64,000 bases of DNA, from assembly GCA_900473185.1 (NCBI GenBank), contig UCKU01000015.1:353392-417391 (forward strand). The letters are read 5' to 3'. A program made the translations under genes and the position numbers. Below are positions 33,149 to 42,235 of this stretch, in pieces; the first letter of the stretch is position 1, and every line of letters starts with the position of its first letter. This DNA is from Hyphomicrobiales bacterium. GTDB lineage: Bacteria > Pseudomonadota > Alphaproteobacteria > Rhizobiales > Rhizobiaceae. The notes under the pieces were generated by a model, which worked only from the letters and a program-made list of their open reading frames with translations, did no database searches and was not told the DNA's origin.

Positions 33149-34981
33149 ATGGCGCGCATGAGCACCAATTCGACGACTCCGCTATCCCATATCCGCAACT
33201 TCTCGATCGTGGCCCACATCGACCACGGCAAATCGACGCTTGCTGACCGCCTCATCCAGACGACCGGCGGCCTTGCCGAGCGCGAAATGTCCGAGCAGGT
33301 GCTCGACAACATGGATATCGAGCGCGAGCGCGGCATCACCATCAAGGCACAGACCGTGCGCCTGCACTACCAGGCGAATAACGGCGAGAAATATGTCCTC
33401 AACCTGATCGACACGCCCGGCCATGTCGACTTCGCCTACGAAGTCTCGCGGTCACTGTCTGCCTGCGAAGGTTCGCTGCTCGTCGTCGACGCGTCACAGG
33501 GCGTCGAAGCCCAGACGCTCGCCAATGTCTATCAGGCGATCGACAACAACCACGAGATCGTCACCGTTCTCAACAAGATCGACCTGCCTGCGGCCGAACC
33601 CGACCGCATCAAGGAACAGATCGAGGAAGTGATCGGCATCGATGCTTCCGAGGCCGTGCTGATTTCGGCCAAGACCGGCCTCGGCATCCCCGACGTGCTC
33701 GAAGCGATCGTCCACAAGCTGCCGGCGCCGAAGAGTCCTGGCGGCGAGAAAGCGCCGCTGAAAGCACTGCTCGTCGACAGCTGGTACGACACCTATCTCG
33801 GCGTCATGGTTCTGGTGCGCGTCATCGACGGTGTGCTGACCAAGGGGCAGACCGTGCGAATGATGGGCACGGATGCGAAATACCAGGTGGAGCGCGTCGG
33901 CGTGCTGACACCGAAGATGGTCAATGTCGACAGCCTCGGCCCCGGCGAGATCGGCTTCATTACCGCCTCGATCAAGGAAGTGGCCGATACCCGCGTCGGC
34001 GATACGATCACCGAGGACAGGCGGCCGACGGCTGAAGCGCTGCCGGGCTTCAAGCCCGCGCAGCCGGTGGTGTTCTGCGGCCTCTTCCCGGTCGATGCGG
34101 CCGATTTCGAAGATCTGCGCGCCGCCATGGGCAAGCTTCGCCTCAACGACGCATCCTTCTCCTTCGAAATGGAATCGTCGGCTGCTCTCGGCTTCGGTTT
34201 CCGCTGCGGCTTCCTTGGCCTTCTGCATCTCGAAATCATTCAGGAGCGGCTGGAGCGCGAGTTCGATCTCGACCTCATCGCGACCGCACCGTCGGTCGTC
34301 TACAAGATGTACATGACCGACGGCACGGAGCGCGAGCTGCACAACCCGGCCGACATGCCCGATGTCGTCAAAATCTCGGAAATCCACGAGCCGTGGATTC
34401 GCGCGACGATCCTGACGCCGGACGATTATCTCGGCGGCATCTTGAAGCTCTGCCAGGACCGGCGCGGCATCCAGATCGAGCTCACCTATGTCGGCACGCG
34501 CGCGATGCTGACCTATGACCTGCCGCTCAACGAAGTCGTTTTCGATTTCTACGACCGGCTGAAGTCGATCTCGAAGGGTTATGCCTCCTTCGACTATACG
34601 CTGACTGACCATCGCGAGGGCAACCTCGTGAAGATGTCGATCCTCGTCAACGGCGAGCCGGTGGACGCGCTGTCGATGATGGTGCACCGGACGGCCGCCG
34701 AAAAGCGCGGCCGCGACATGTGCGAGAAGCTCAAGGAGCTGATCCCGAAGCACATGTTCAAGATCCCGATTCAAGCCGCGATCGGTGGCAACGTCATCGC
34801 CCGCGAGACGATCTCGGCGCTGCGCAAGGACGTGACCGCGAAATGTTACGGCGGCGACGCCACCCGCAAACGCAAGCTGCTCGACAAGCAGAAGGCCGGC
34901 AAGAAGCGGATGCGCCAGTTCGGCAAGGTGGAAATCCCGCAGGAAGCATTTATTGCTGCGCTGAAGATGGGCGACGAGTAG
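33149..34981 (+). CDS. lepA: Elongation factor 4 (LepA)
   Basis: A 610-residue ribosome-associated GTPase. G1 AHIDHGKST, the switch region with RGITIKAQ, G3 DTPGH and G4 NKID are intact; the LepA-specific C-terminal domain ends with KCYGGDATRKRKLLDKQKAGKKRM. A second ATG three codons later (33158) is an equal start candidate. A symmetric terminator follows at 35017. Confidence 0.98.
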   Translation: MARMSTNSTTPLSHIRNFSIVAHIDHGKSTLADRLIQTTGGLAEREMSEQVLDNMDIERERGITIKAQTVRLHYQANNGEKYVLNLIDTPGHVDFAYEVSRSLSACEGSLLVVDASQGVEAQTLANVYQAIDNNHEIVTVLNKIDLPAAEPDRIKEQIEEVIGIDASEAVLISAKTGLGIPDVLEAIVHKLPAPKSPGGEKAPLKALLVDSWYDTYLGVMVLVRVIDGVLTKGQTVRMMGTDAKYQVERVGVLTPKMVNVDSLGPGEIGFITASIKEVADTRVGDTITEDRRPTAEALPGFKPAQPVVFCGLFPVDAADFEDLRAAMGKLRLNDASFSFEMESSAALGFGFRCGFLGLLHLEIIQERLEREFDLDLIATAPSVVYKMYMTDGTERELHNPADMPDVVKISEIHEPWIRATILTPDDYLGGILKLCQDRRGIQIELTYVGTRAMLTYDLPLNEVVFDFYDRLKSISKGYASFDYTLTDHREGNLVKMSILVNGEPVDALSMMVHRTAAEKRGRDMCEKLKELIPKHMFKIPIQAAIGGNVIARETISALRKDVTAKCYGGDATRKRKLLDKQKAGKKRMRQFGKVEIPQEAFIAALKMGDE

Positions 34982-35016
34982 GTTAAACTATCCGGATTCA
35001 GCCCAAAACGTGAACG

Positions 35017-35042
35017 AAAGGCTGGCCATTGAGCCAGCCTTT
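35017..35042. terminator. Bidirectional terminator between lepA and the GH25 gene
   Basis: AAAGGCTGGC (35017-35026), loop CATTGA, GCCAGCCTTT (35033-35042): a perfect 10-bp stem with A and T at its two ends. It sits between two convergent genes and can serve both. Confidence 0.85.
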
Positions 35043-35048
35043 CGCGTT

Positions 35049-36098
35049 TTAAAGCCCCGCCACCCAGCGGTGCCATTCTTCCTCGCTGCCGCGGAAGACA
35101 TTGAGGTCGATGCGGCCTTCGACACCGTGTGAGAGGCCGGAGCCGGAATATTGCCAGAAGAGCCACTTGCGGTCCGGATAGACCTTCGAAGGATGTTCCG
35201 CGACCGCGCGCAGCCAGAAGTGATAGTTCTGGAAAGCGCCTTCGAGATTGTCGGCGTAGAAATCCGGGGCCGTATAGATGATTGGGCGCTTGCCGTAGTG
35301 CCGCTCGATCTTCTCCATGAAGACCTGCATTTTTTCCAGCACACGGGCGCGGGAGAGCTTCACCTTGCAGCTCGATTCGCCGTTCCATTCCACATCGATG
35401 ACCGGCGGCAGTGCATCGGGATCACGCGGCACATTGCGGATGAACCAGTCGGCCTGCTCGCCGGCCGTGCGGCACCAGTAGAAGAAGTGATAGGCGCCGC
35501 GCTTGATGCCGGCTTCCTTGGCGCGCCGCCAGTTGGTCTTGAACATCGGATCGAGATGGTCCCCACCATCCGTCGCCTTGATGAAGGCGAAGTTCGCGCC
35601 GCGGGTCCGCAGCGTCTCCCAATCGATGTCTCCCTGCCAGCGCGAGACGTCGACGCCGTGAACGGCGAGCTTGCGCGGAGAGATCTTGCCGAAATTGATC
35701 GGCTTGGCATCGCGGAAACCATAGCCATAGACGCGCGAGCGGCCACGCGTCGGCGGTTCGATGGCAGGTGCCGCCGCCATGGCGAATTCGACAGGGCGTT
35801 CGCTCGGAACCGGCATTCCGGGCTGCGATGTGGCTGAAGGCGTCACTGCCGAGAAGGCACGAGACTCCGGCACAGGCGCCTCCCAGGCGAGGCTTGCCTG
35901 CGGCATTGCATCGTCCGTTTCAGCTGCGGCGACTGTGGCCTGCGGCACAGATGCCGGCGGCGGGGTAACGGAAGCCGTGATTTCCTTCGAAGGCTTCGAG
36001 GTGACGCCGGCTGAAAGACTTTCCGGACCGGAAGCCGACGAGCAGCCCGCCAGAGCGAGGCAGGCAAGAAGGATCGCTGGGATAGCCGTGGAACGCAT
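35049..36098 (-). CDS. GH25 (Chalaropsis-type lysozyme) lipoprotein
   Basis: 349 residues. N terminus with a lipobox LAGC (C19), so exported and lipid-anchored, then a low-complexity Ala/Pro/Ser-rich linker (about 20-125) and a C-terminal GH25 domain (about 145-349) with HGVDVSRWQGDIDW, GAYHFF, and the acid pair in PPVIDVEWNG. GH25 enzymes cleave peptidoglycan between MurNAc and GlcNAc. The start at MRSTAIPAIL is chosen because it places the signal peptide correctly. Confidence 0.9.
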   Translation of the reverse strand: MRSTAIPAILLACLALAGCSSASGPESLSAGVTSKPSKEITASVTPPPASVPQATVAAAETDDAMPQASLAWEAPVPESRAFSAVTPSATSQPGMPVPSERPVEFAMAAAPAIEPPTRGRSRVYGYGFRDAKPINFGKISPRKLAVHGVDVSRWQGDIDWETLRTRGANFAFIKATDGGDHLDPMFKTNWRRAKEAGIKRGAYHFFYWCRTAGEQADWFIRNVPRDPDALPPVIDVEWNGESSCKVKLSRARVLEKMQVFMEKIERHYGKRPIIYTAPDFYADNLEGAFQNYHFWLRAVAEHPSKVYPDRKWLFWQYSGSGLSHGVEGRIDLNVFRGSEEEWHRWVAGL

Positions 36099-36281
36099 GA
36101 GCACCGTTACGCAAAACAAGAACCAGGGCGCTTCAGCCATTCTGCGAAGACACCAATCCGGAATAGCTAACGGAAAATTATCAAAAAAGACTGAATCCGA
36201 GCTTTCTCTTCGTTGATTCGGCGTCAGCGGATTGCGAGGCCTCTCGCGAGTCTCTAGATCCCTTGAAAAAAGGAGCCTCCT

Positions 36282-36575
36282 ATGACCGAGAAAGCCCGCG
36301 TCACCATCCTCTACTGCACCCAGTGCAACTGGCTGCTGCGCGCCGCCTGGATGGCCCAGGAACTGCTACAGACGTTTACGGACAGCCTTGGCGAGGTGGC
36401 TCTCATTCCCGGCACCGGCGGCAATTTCGAAATCCGCGTCAATGGCGATCTGATCTGGGAGCGCAAACGCGACGGCGGTTTTCCGGGGCCAAAGGAACTC
36501 AAGCAGCGCGTGCGCGATATCATAGAGCCTGACCGCGACCTCGGCCATACCGACCGCGCTTCGCTGGAGAGCTGA
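36282..36575 (+). CDS. SelT/SelW/SelH-family (Rdx) selenoprotein-like thioredoxin fold
   Basis: 97 residues with C12-T-Q-C15-N-W, the Cys-containing CxxC (Cys in place of selenocysteine) of the Rdx family, then the VALIPGTGGNFEIRVNGDLIW and KRDGGFPGPKELKQRVRD blocks. A strong AAAGGAGCCTCCT site precedes the ATG. Function unknown; thiol-redox chemistry is assumed. Convergent with the BA14K gene. Confidence 0.93.
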   Translation: MTEKARVTILYCTQCNWLLRAAWMAQELLQTFTDSLGEVALIPGTGGNFEIRVNGDLIWERKRDGGFPGPKELKQRVRDIIEPDRDLGHTDRASLES

Positions 36576-36578
36576 GGC

Positions 36579-36986
36579 TCAATTATAGGGCGAGTTGCAG
36601 GTCTTGTAGATGCCTTCATAGGTCAGGAAGCGATCGGTGCGCGGATTGTAAGACCGGTATTCGTTCCGGCACCATTGCTGATGGCGGGCCTGATTATCTG
36701 CCGAAGGCTGCACGCGTGGTGGCTGCGGCGGATCGTAGGTCAGCCGCGGCGGCAATTGTCCGGGCGGCTGGTAATATTTCGGACCGGCAGCATTCGGCGG
36801 GCGATAGTTCGGCTGGACATAGGCCGGACGATGCCATTGTTGCAGACCAAAACCGAAGCAGCCACGATAATCGCAGATCGTCGACTGCGTGTTGATAGGC
36901 CCAAGCGACGGCGAGGCGGCATTGGCCCCGGCCAACGGCACTGCGGCAAGCAAACCGGCAAGAAGAGCGGGGCGAAGGTCGAACAT
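36579..36986 (-). CDS. BA14K-family secreted protein
   Basis: 135 residues: signal peptide (1-23), a Pro/Tyr-rich central part, and the C-terminal BA14K signature HQQWCRNEYRSYNPRTDRF...CNSPY with two cysteines. The Brucella relative is a 14-kDa immunoreactive protein with lectin-like activity; many copies occur in rhizobia. Function here unknown. Confidence 0.88.
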   Translation of the reverse strand: MFDLRPALLAGLLAAVPLAGANAASPSLGPINTQSTICDYRGCFGFGLQQWHRPAYVQPNYRPPNAAGPKYYQPPGQLPPRLTYDPPQPPRVQPSADNQARHQQWCRNEYRSYNPRTDRFLTYEGIYKTCNSPYN

Positions 36987-37116
36987 GGCGCGTTCCTTTC
37001 CAATATCCCCCTATATAGGGTGGAGAAACAGGCCGTGCCATCCACAGGGCCGTGGGGTGCGACCACGACTTCGTGAAGCTTTTTCACAGACTGTCAGGAA
37101 AACTTCAAAAACCCTG

Positions 37117-37145
37117 TTGACAGCAAAGAGCGACCCCCGTACATG
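37117..37145 (+). promoter_or_regulatory. Sigma-70 promoter of tRNA-Leu
   Basis: TTGACA (37117-37122), a 17-bp spacer and TACATG (37140-37145), ending 10 bp before the tRNA. The -35 is perfect and the -10 weak. Confidence 0.6.
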
Positions 37146-37155
37146 GCTCTCCGTC

Positions 37156-37242
37156 GCCCAGATGGCGGAATTGGTAGACGCGCCAGCTTCAGGTGCTGGT
37201 ACCCGAAAGGGTGTGGAGGTTCGAGTCCTCTTCTGGGCACCA
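37156..37242 (+). tRNA. tRNA-Leu (anticodon CAG)
   Basis: An 87-nt class II tRNA with acceptor arms GCCCAGA and TCTGGGC, D-loop GGCGGAATTGGTAGACGC, anticodon loop TTCAGGT, a variable arm of the length expected for leucine, T-loop GTTCGAGTC and encoded CCA. Decodes CUG. Confidence 0.97.
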
Positions 37243-37258
37243 TTCCCATTGATCCTTA

Positions 37259-37549
37259 ATGAGATCAAGCAGATACAGGTTCTTCCTGTTATCTGTGCCC
37301 ACCGTTGTGGTGTTCGTTTTCTGCATCTTTATCACCGACAATAATTATGCTTGGCACTGCCACATAAATGCCGATATGCCGCACTCTGATAGGCTCATGC
37401 GCATTCAAGTTTACATCATCGCGTTTCTTCTCAGCGCCATCATGTGGGGCGTGACGTTCGATGCTGCGCGCAATGCTTATCGCGCCGCGCATACGGCTGG
37501 TTTGATGCCGAATCTGCATATCCAGCATAAGATCGACCGGATTCTTTGA
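37259..37549 (+). CDS. Small hypothetical membrane protein
   Basis: 96 residues with two likely transmembrane helices (about 8-26 and 51-69) separated by a His/Cys/Asp-containing loop (WHCHINADMPHSD). No family recognised. It begins 16 bp after the tRNA with no good ribosome-binding site. May be an accessory or decayed gene at the tRNA-borne junction. Confidence 0.45.
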   Translation: MRSSRYRFFLLSVPTVVVFVFCIFITDNNYAWHCHINADMPHSDRLMRIQVYIIAFLLSAIMWGVTFDAARNAYRAAHTAGLMPNLHIQHKIDRIL

Positions 37550-37643
37550 GCGCTTCAATCCTGGTGAACGTCACTGTCGCTCGGAATCGTCATCATTTGC
37601 TTCCAACTCACCGACCAGAGCGCTGAAGCAGATCGCGAACGCC

Positions 37644-37706
37644 TTATTCCAAAGTCACCTTGGGCGACCAGCCGGGAAGAACCGGACCATCCGTGTAGGG
37701 GTCCAT
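37644..37706 (-). pseudogene. Possible N-terminal stub of a disrupted gene
   Basis: ATG preceded by AAGGGGAGACT opens a 20-residue frame starting MDPYTDGPVLPGWSPK and ending in TAA. The wording is reminiscent of the start of RimJ/RimL-type acetyltransferases, which would mean a gene cut off near this point. Too short for a firm call. Confidence 0.25.
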
Positions 37707-37732
37707 AGTCTCCCCTTGACCAATGACATGAT

Positions 37733-37910
37733 GAACGTACGGTCGCTGATGCCATGCTTGCGACACAGCTCCTTGGCTCCCATCCCGGCCTGGTGTTCTT
37801 TCTGGATAACTATGATTTGCTCTTCGCTGAATCGGCTCTTCCGCATTGTCTGTCTCCTCGTTCGAGGAACAGGCTAGCGTCAACCGCGGACTTTTCAGGG
37901 GAGCGGGTCA
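37733..37910 (-). mobile_element. IS3-family (IS407/IS511-like) left-end remnant
   Basis: On the minus strand a terminal-repeat-like TGACCCGCTCCCCTG begins at 37910. A transposase OrfA start follows at 37846 (MRKSRFSEEQIIVIQKEH), with the HTH KELCRKHGISDRTF, and then breaks off at about 37733 in unrelated sequence. OrfB and the right end are absent, so this is an old fragment, inactive by itself. It lies between tRNA-Leu and the surface polysaccharide genes. Confidence 0.8.
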
Positions 37911-38032
37911 AAGCCCACCCCCTTGGAGAGAAAAGCGTCCCGCTGGCCAGCCTAATTCACCGACAATTTAGGAACATTTAACCATAAAGTGTTAAAAAAT
38001 TTCCAGATAAGCTAGAGCGAAACCGACCTGAC

Positions 38033-39004
38033 ATGACATCCGTAAGCGAGCAGATTGAACAGTTGAACGTGCAGAAGGAAGTCCGCCGAAAGGCCTTTTC
38101 TGAGGGCATGAAACTGCGCCCGCAAACGCGGGTTCGGTTGAGCGAGGGGATCTTCAGCAAGGCCGCGAAGACCGACCAGATCTCGTTGGTGAACCTGAAG
38201 GCCATCGAACAGTTCGAGCCCGACACAATCTACATATTGAACAACAATGATATCGCTCAGGCTGGGCAGAAATATGTGGGCATGTTTGTCAACGAGCCGC
38301 GTGCCCATGTCTGTATCTGGGATTTCGACAATCATCATGACGTCGCGGCGTCCCTGAATTTTGCGGCTCTGTCCGACTTTTACGTGCCGTGCCATCCACA
38401 CCACAATGAAACTTACGCGCAGGTGACCAAGGCAATGGGACGCCCCGTCAGTGCAGCGGTTATCCAGTGGTCGCGCGCCTATCTGAGCGAACATCGCGAT
38501 CGCCTCCTGGCCGCGACACGCGATCCGGAGCCCCTTGGACGGCATATCCTCTATCCGCAATTCCCCGAGCGCAATGCGCTGCTGCAGACGCTGAACTTGC
38601 ATTTCAAGCACGTCGGTCCGGTGGGGCGGACGTATCATGACCGTACAGAGTTAGACCGGTTGGACGAATGGGCGGCCCACATGAGCCATTGGATCATCCC
38701 GACCCGCGACGATCTGCCGATCCGCGTTTTTGATGCGCTGATCACCGGGGGGGTGCCGATCCTGCCGGCCAGCCTGAGAGACCTTCCAGCCCTGGCCCCT
38801 TTGCAGGAGCATCTGTTCTACTTCGAGCCGAGGGATGTGGAAGCCCCGCAGGCCATTGTAGAGGCAGCGAATGCACATTTCCGCATGCAGGGCGAAGCCG
38901 GTGTGCTCGCGCGTCACGAGGCGGCCATGGTAACCGGCCATTTGGACGCGCGCGTTCAGGAAATCCTCGCGCAGATCTACGGACACCTCAATCCGGCCAA
39001 TTGA
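38033..39004 (+). CDS. Putative glycosyltransferase of unassigned family
   Basis: 323 residues, cytosolic. An N-terminal helical part, then a Rossmann-like region (IYILNNNDIAQAGQKYVG, AHVCIWDFDNHHD) and a C-terminal block RDDLPIRVFDALITGGVPILPASLRD resembling the donor-binding motif of GT-B enzymes (R..DALxxGxxPI, as in exostosin-like and GT1-type proteins). No known family was recognised. The 3' end overlaps the Gfo-family gene by 17 bp. First gene of the polysaccharide region on the plus strand. Confidence 0.6.
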   Translation: MTSVSEQIEQLNVQKEVRRKAFSEGMKLRPQTRVRLSEGIFSKAAKTDQISLVNLKAIEQFEPDTIYILNNNDIAQAGQKYVGMFVNEPRAHVCIWDFDNHHDVAASLNFAALSDFYVPCHPHHNETYAQVTKAMGRPVSAAVIQWSRAYLSEHRDRLLAATRDPEPLGRHILYPQFPERNALLQTLNLHFKHVGPVGRTYHDRTELDRLDEWAAHMSHWIIPTRDDLPIRVFDALITGGVPILPASLRDLPALAPLQEHLFYFEPRDVEAPQAIVEAANAHFRMQGEAGVLARHEAAMVTGHLDARVQEILAQIYGHLNPAN

Positions 39005-39848
39005 TCGCGACCGGGGCGCCCTCTGCTGCTGCGGAGCGTTCGATGGCATCCAGGCTGCGCAGCACTTCCTCTGCCCCGTCAAGCGGGGATGGGTTGTCGC
39101 GCACGCCACGGATCAACTTGACAAAGGCGCGCAGTTCGCGGGTTAGAGGCAGCTCTGGATCATAGGTAAGGGCGACACTGTTTCCGTCACGGATGAACGT
39201 GACTTTCTGCGCGGCTTTGTCATCGAAGGTGAGGCGTCCCTTGGTGCCCGTGGCCGTGATCCGAAAAGCTGGATCAGGCGATAGCCAGCTGGCTTCAAGG
39301 TCGAAAGGTCGCCCTTGGTAAGACAGCTGAGCAGCCACGTGAAGCGAGCGCGCTCCGCCTTCAAGCGACCGGGCCGTCGCGCGCTCTGCCGGAGTGCCGA
39401 AGATCCGTGCTGCCAGCGAGAGCGGATGTGGCAACCAATCCCAGATCACGGACGTATCGTCGCGCGGTTTGCCATTGGCGCAGAGCGCAGTTGCCGATTG
39501 GATCGGACCGATCTCTGGCAAGGCCGCACAAAAGGCCTCCGCGGCCGGATTGAACCGGTGCAGGTGGCCCGCAAAGACGTGGCCACCCGCTGCACCAGCC
39601 GCCGCCTTGAGGCGCAAGAAGTCCTTGAGGCATGTGGCCAGAGGTTTTTCAATAAAGCACGGCACCCCCGCCTCTACGAAGGGGATGGCCGAGGACACGT
39701 GATCCTTGCTCCTGTTGGCGATGATGACACCATCAACGGAAGAGCCGGGGCCGGTCAGCGGCACCCAGCGCACTTCGGGCAGGCTGTCCAGGGTAGCGCC
39801 AATGATACGCGCCCAGGCACCCCGCCCGATGAGACCCAGTGTCACCAC
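38988..39848 (-). CDS. Gfo/Idh/MocA-family oxidoreductase (sugar-modifying)
   Basis: 286 residues: Rossmann start VTLGLIGRGAWARIIGATL, catalytic region CFIEKPLAT (EKP motif, about 90-98) and a substrate domain with IWDWLPHPLSLAARIFG, where the His is the usual active-site residue. Last gene of the minus-strand cluster, 6 bp after the SDR gene. In O-antigen loci such proteins oxidise or reduce nucleotide-sugar keto groups. Confidence 0.82.
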   Translation of the reverse strand: MVTLGLIGRGAWARIIGATLDSLPEVRWVPLTGPGSSVDGVIIANRSKDHVSSAIPFVEAGVPCFIEKPLATCLKDFLRLKAAAGAAGGHVFAGHLHRFNPAAEAFCAALPEIGPIQSATALCANGKPRDDTSVIWDWLPHPLSLAARIFGTPAERATARSLEGGARSLHVAAQLSYQGRPFDLEASWLSPDPAFRITATGTKGRLTFDDKAAQKVTFIRDGNSVALTYDPELPLTRELRAFVKLIRGVRDNPSPLDGAEEVLRSLDAIERSAAAEGAPVAINWPD

Positions 39849-39854
39849 TTATCG

Positions 39855-40952
39855 TTATCCGACCTTTTTGAGCACCGCTTCGGGCTCGAAGTCGATATAG
39901 CTCTGCTGATGGCGAGCCCATTCGATGAAGCGCGCCAGACCGTCTTCGACATCCACCTCGGAGGTATAACCAAAGGTTTCCCGCGCCTTTGTGATATCCG
40001 GGCAACGACGGTTGGGTTCTCCCGCCGGATAGGTGTCCGGATAGTCGATGCGGGTGAAGGAGGCGCCCGGCAGCAGCTTGGGATACATCTCCGCCAGCTT
40101 GATCATCGAGATTTCGTTGTCCGGGTTGCCGATGTTGTAGGCCTCGCCGGGCTTGCCCGCGAGCAGCGTCATCAGGAAGCCGTAGATGGCGTCGGTGATG
40201 TAGCAGAAGGTGCGCGTTTGCAGGCCGGTGCCATGGACCGGGATCGTACGGCCATTAAGCGCCTGATAGGTGAACATCGGGATCACGCGGCGGTCGTTGT
40301 GGCCCATGCCGGGACCAAAGACGTTGAACGGGCGCACGATCTTTGTCGGCACGCCGTGGTGCTCGTTAAAGATCGCGCAGAGCGTCTCGCCCAGGCGTTT
40401 GGATTCGTCGTAGCAGGCGCGCGGCCCAACGGTCGAAACGTTGCCGTGATAGTCTTCCTTGATCGGCACCGCACGCGGGTCGGGATCGCCATAGATCTCG
40501 GAAGAGCTGAAGAACAGGAAGCCCTCGAGGCCCTTGTTGCGTGAAGCCAGATCCAGGAGGTTACGGGTGCCATGCACCGCGCTCTCGATCGTCTCGAGCG
40601 GATAACGCATGTAGTAAACAGGTGAGGCGATGCCCGCAGCCTGGATGATGAAGTCGATATCTTCGCGCACGGGCAGCGGATGGGTCACATCGGCCCAGAC
40701 CTGCATGATGTTGGGATCGCGCACGATGCTTTCATCGAGGTTCTTGGAGCCGGTGATGTAATTGTCCACCGAGATAACCGAGCACGGCTTCTCCAGCACA
40801 TCGCTATTCAGCTTCTGAAACACCTTGAGGAAGTGCTTCCCAAGGAAACCCGCACCCCCTGCCAGCAGGACAGTCTTTCCGGAAAACCGATGGGCATTGG
40901 TACCAAGGCGCTCGACAATACGTTGAATTTCTTTCGACACTTCTTTCCCCAT
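39855..40952 (-). CDS. NAD-dependent nucleotide-sugar epimerase/dehydratase (SDR)
   Basis: 365 residues of the extended SDR family: GGAGFLGKHFL near residue 31, FFSSSEIYGDP, active-site Tyr/Lys in ACYDESKR and RPFNVFGPG. The wording is nearest to the UDP-glucuronate decarboxylase/dTDP-glucose 4,6-dehydratase group. Downstream of the C-methyltransferase by 8 bp. Product unknown; probably a keto- or pento-sugar of the surface polysaccharide. Confidence 0.88.
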   Translation of the reverse strand: MGKEVSKEIQRIVERLGTNAHRFSGKTVLLAGGAGFLGKHFLKVFQKLNSDVLEKPCSVISVDNYITGSKNLDESIVRDPNIMQVWADVTHPLPVREDIDFIIQAAGIASPVYYMRYPLETIESAVHGTRNLLDLASRNKGLEGFLFFSSSEIYGDPDPRAVPIKEDYHGNVSTVGPRACYDESKRLGETLCAIFNEHHGVPTKIVRPFNVFGPGMGHNDRRVIPMFTYQALNGRTIPVHGTGLQTRTFCYITDAIYGFLMTLLAGKPGEAYNIGNPDNEISMIKLAEMYPKLLPGASFTRIDYPDTYPAGEPNRRCPDITKARETFGYTSEVDVEDGLARFIEWARHQQSYIDFEPEAVLKKVG

Positions 40953-40960
40953 TCCAGTGA

Positions 40961-42151
40961 TCAGGAAGCTTTGAGTTCAACAAGCGGAATTGGCATGTAG
41001 TAGTTGTACGAATTGCCGGTCTTTTTCCGAATGTCGTCGATGTATTCGTAGGCGAAGACCACCAGCACTTCGGGCTGATAGGTCTCAAGTTCAGAAGCAG
41101 TCACAACCGGAATATGCGCGCCGGGCGAGGTGCGCCCCTGTTTCAGCGGGCTGTCGTCAATCGTGAACGGCAACAGTTCGCTGTCGATGCCGCCAAAGTT
41201 GGTGATGGTCGAAAGCCGGGCGGGTGCGCCGTAGCCTGCCACCTTGATGCCCTCTTCCCGCCAGCGCTTCAGGCCAGCGACCAGCTTGTCGGTCAGATCG
41301 CGGCAGCGCTGGCCAAAATCTGTCAGTGCCGCGGTGTTCAGCACCTTCAGCTCGGTCGCAATCAATTCCGCCAACTCCGGGGCCTCGGTGCCGGCCGCGT
41401 CGCGCATCAATGTGAACCGAAGAGAGCCGCCGTGCTGGGCCACAGGCTGAACCCCTGTTATCACCATGCCGTGCTTGGCGAAGAGCTGCTTCATCGACGA
41501 GATCGAGTAGTAGAAGATCCGGTCGAGGTAGAAGCGCTCGAACTGCACCTGGCTGATCATGTTGAGGATATACTCGACTTCGATCACCAGCTTGCCGTCC
41601 TTGGCCAGCAGGATGTCTGCCGCGCGGATGAATTCATCCGGTGCGTCGAGATGCGTGAAGACGCTGCTGGCAACGATCACATCCGCCGGACCGTGGCTGT
41701 CCAGCACCTGCCGTGCCGAGGTTTCCTCGAAGAAGGCGCAGAGCGTTTCCAGCCCCTCGTCATTAGCGAGCTTGGAGACATTGATCGAAGGTTCGACCCC
41801 CAATGCCCGAACTCCGAGACTTTTGAGCGGACGCAGCAACACGCCATCGTTGGAGCCCACGTCGACGACGAATTTCGCCCCCTTCAGCTCCTCGGCCAGG
41901 GCTTCGAAATGTCGAACCAGGCCCCCGTTGACCGAACTCAGGTAATAGTAGTCTTCGAACATGAGGGATCGGGGAACCATCTCGCCAAGCTGGACATTTT
42001 TGCAGGTCTCGCAAAAGAACACTTCGAGCGGGAAGAATTTCTCCTCCTGAAAACCACTCGGCTTTGGATATTTATTCGCGAGGGGCTGGCGCCCCAAATC
42101 CAGAAATTTGTTCAAAATCTGCCCATCACACAGAGAACAACATTTCAACAT
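40961..42151 (-). CDS. Sugar C-methyltransferase-like SAM-dependent methyltransferase
   Basis: 396 residues with the three-part layout of NDP-hexose C-methyltransferases (TylC3/NovU type): an N-terminal zinc site (CCSLCDG and FFCETCKN), a SAM domain with VVDVGSNDGVLL and a C-terminal Rossmann-like part IKVAGYGAPARLSTI. These enzymes add a methyl carbon next to a keto group of an NDP-sugar. The start MLKCCSLCD has AAGGA six bases upstream and is preferred to an ATG 69 bp upstream. A branched-chain sugar is therefore likely. Confidence 0.85.
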   Translation of the reverse strand: MLKCCSLCDGQILNKFLDLGRQPLANKYPKPSGFQEEKFFPLEVFFCETCKNVQLGEMVPRSLMFEDYYYLSSVNGGLVRHFEALAEELKGAKFVVDVGSNDGVLLRPLKSLGVRALGVEPSINVSKLANDEGLETLCAFFEETSARQVLDSHGPADVIVASSVFTHLDAPDEFIRAADILLAKDGKLVIEVEYILNMISQVQFERFYLDRIFYYSISSMKQLFAKHGMVITGVQPVAQHGGSLRFTLMRDAAGTEAPELAELIATELKVLNTAALTDFGQRCRDLTDKLVAGLKRWREEGIKVAGYGAPARLSTITNFGGIDSELLPFTIDDSPLKQGRTSPGAHIPVVTASELETYQPEVLVVFAYEYIDDIRKKTGNSYNYYMPIPLVELKAS

Positions 42152-42235
42152 TGGGAATCCTTGATCATTGGCTTTGCTAAACCACGCCAAAGTCTTGAGC
42201 TTTGAGGCGTAGGACAGCAAAATGTTTCTAGAGAT

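Noticed and set aside
33494..34774. 426-codon minus-strand frame
   Set aside because: Antisense to lepA.
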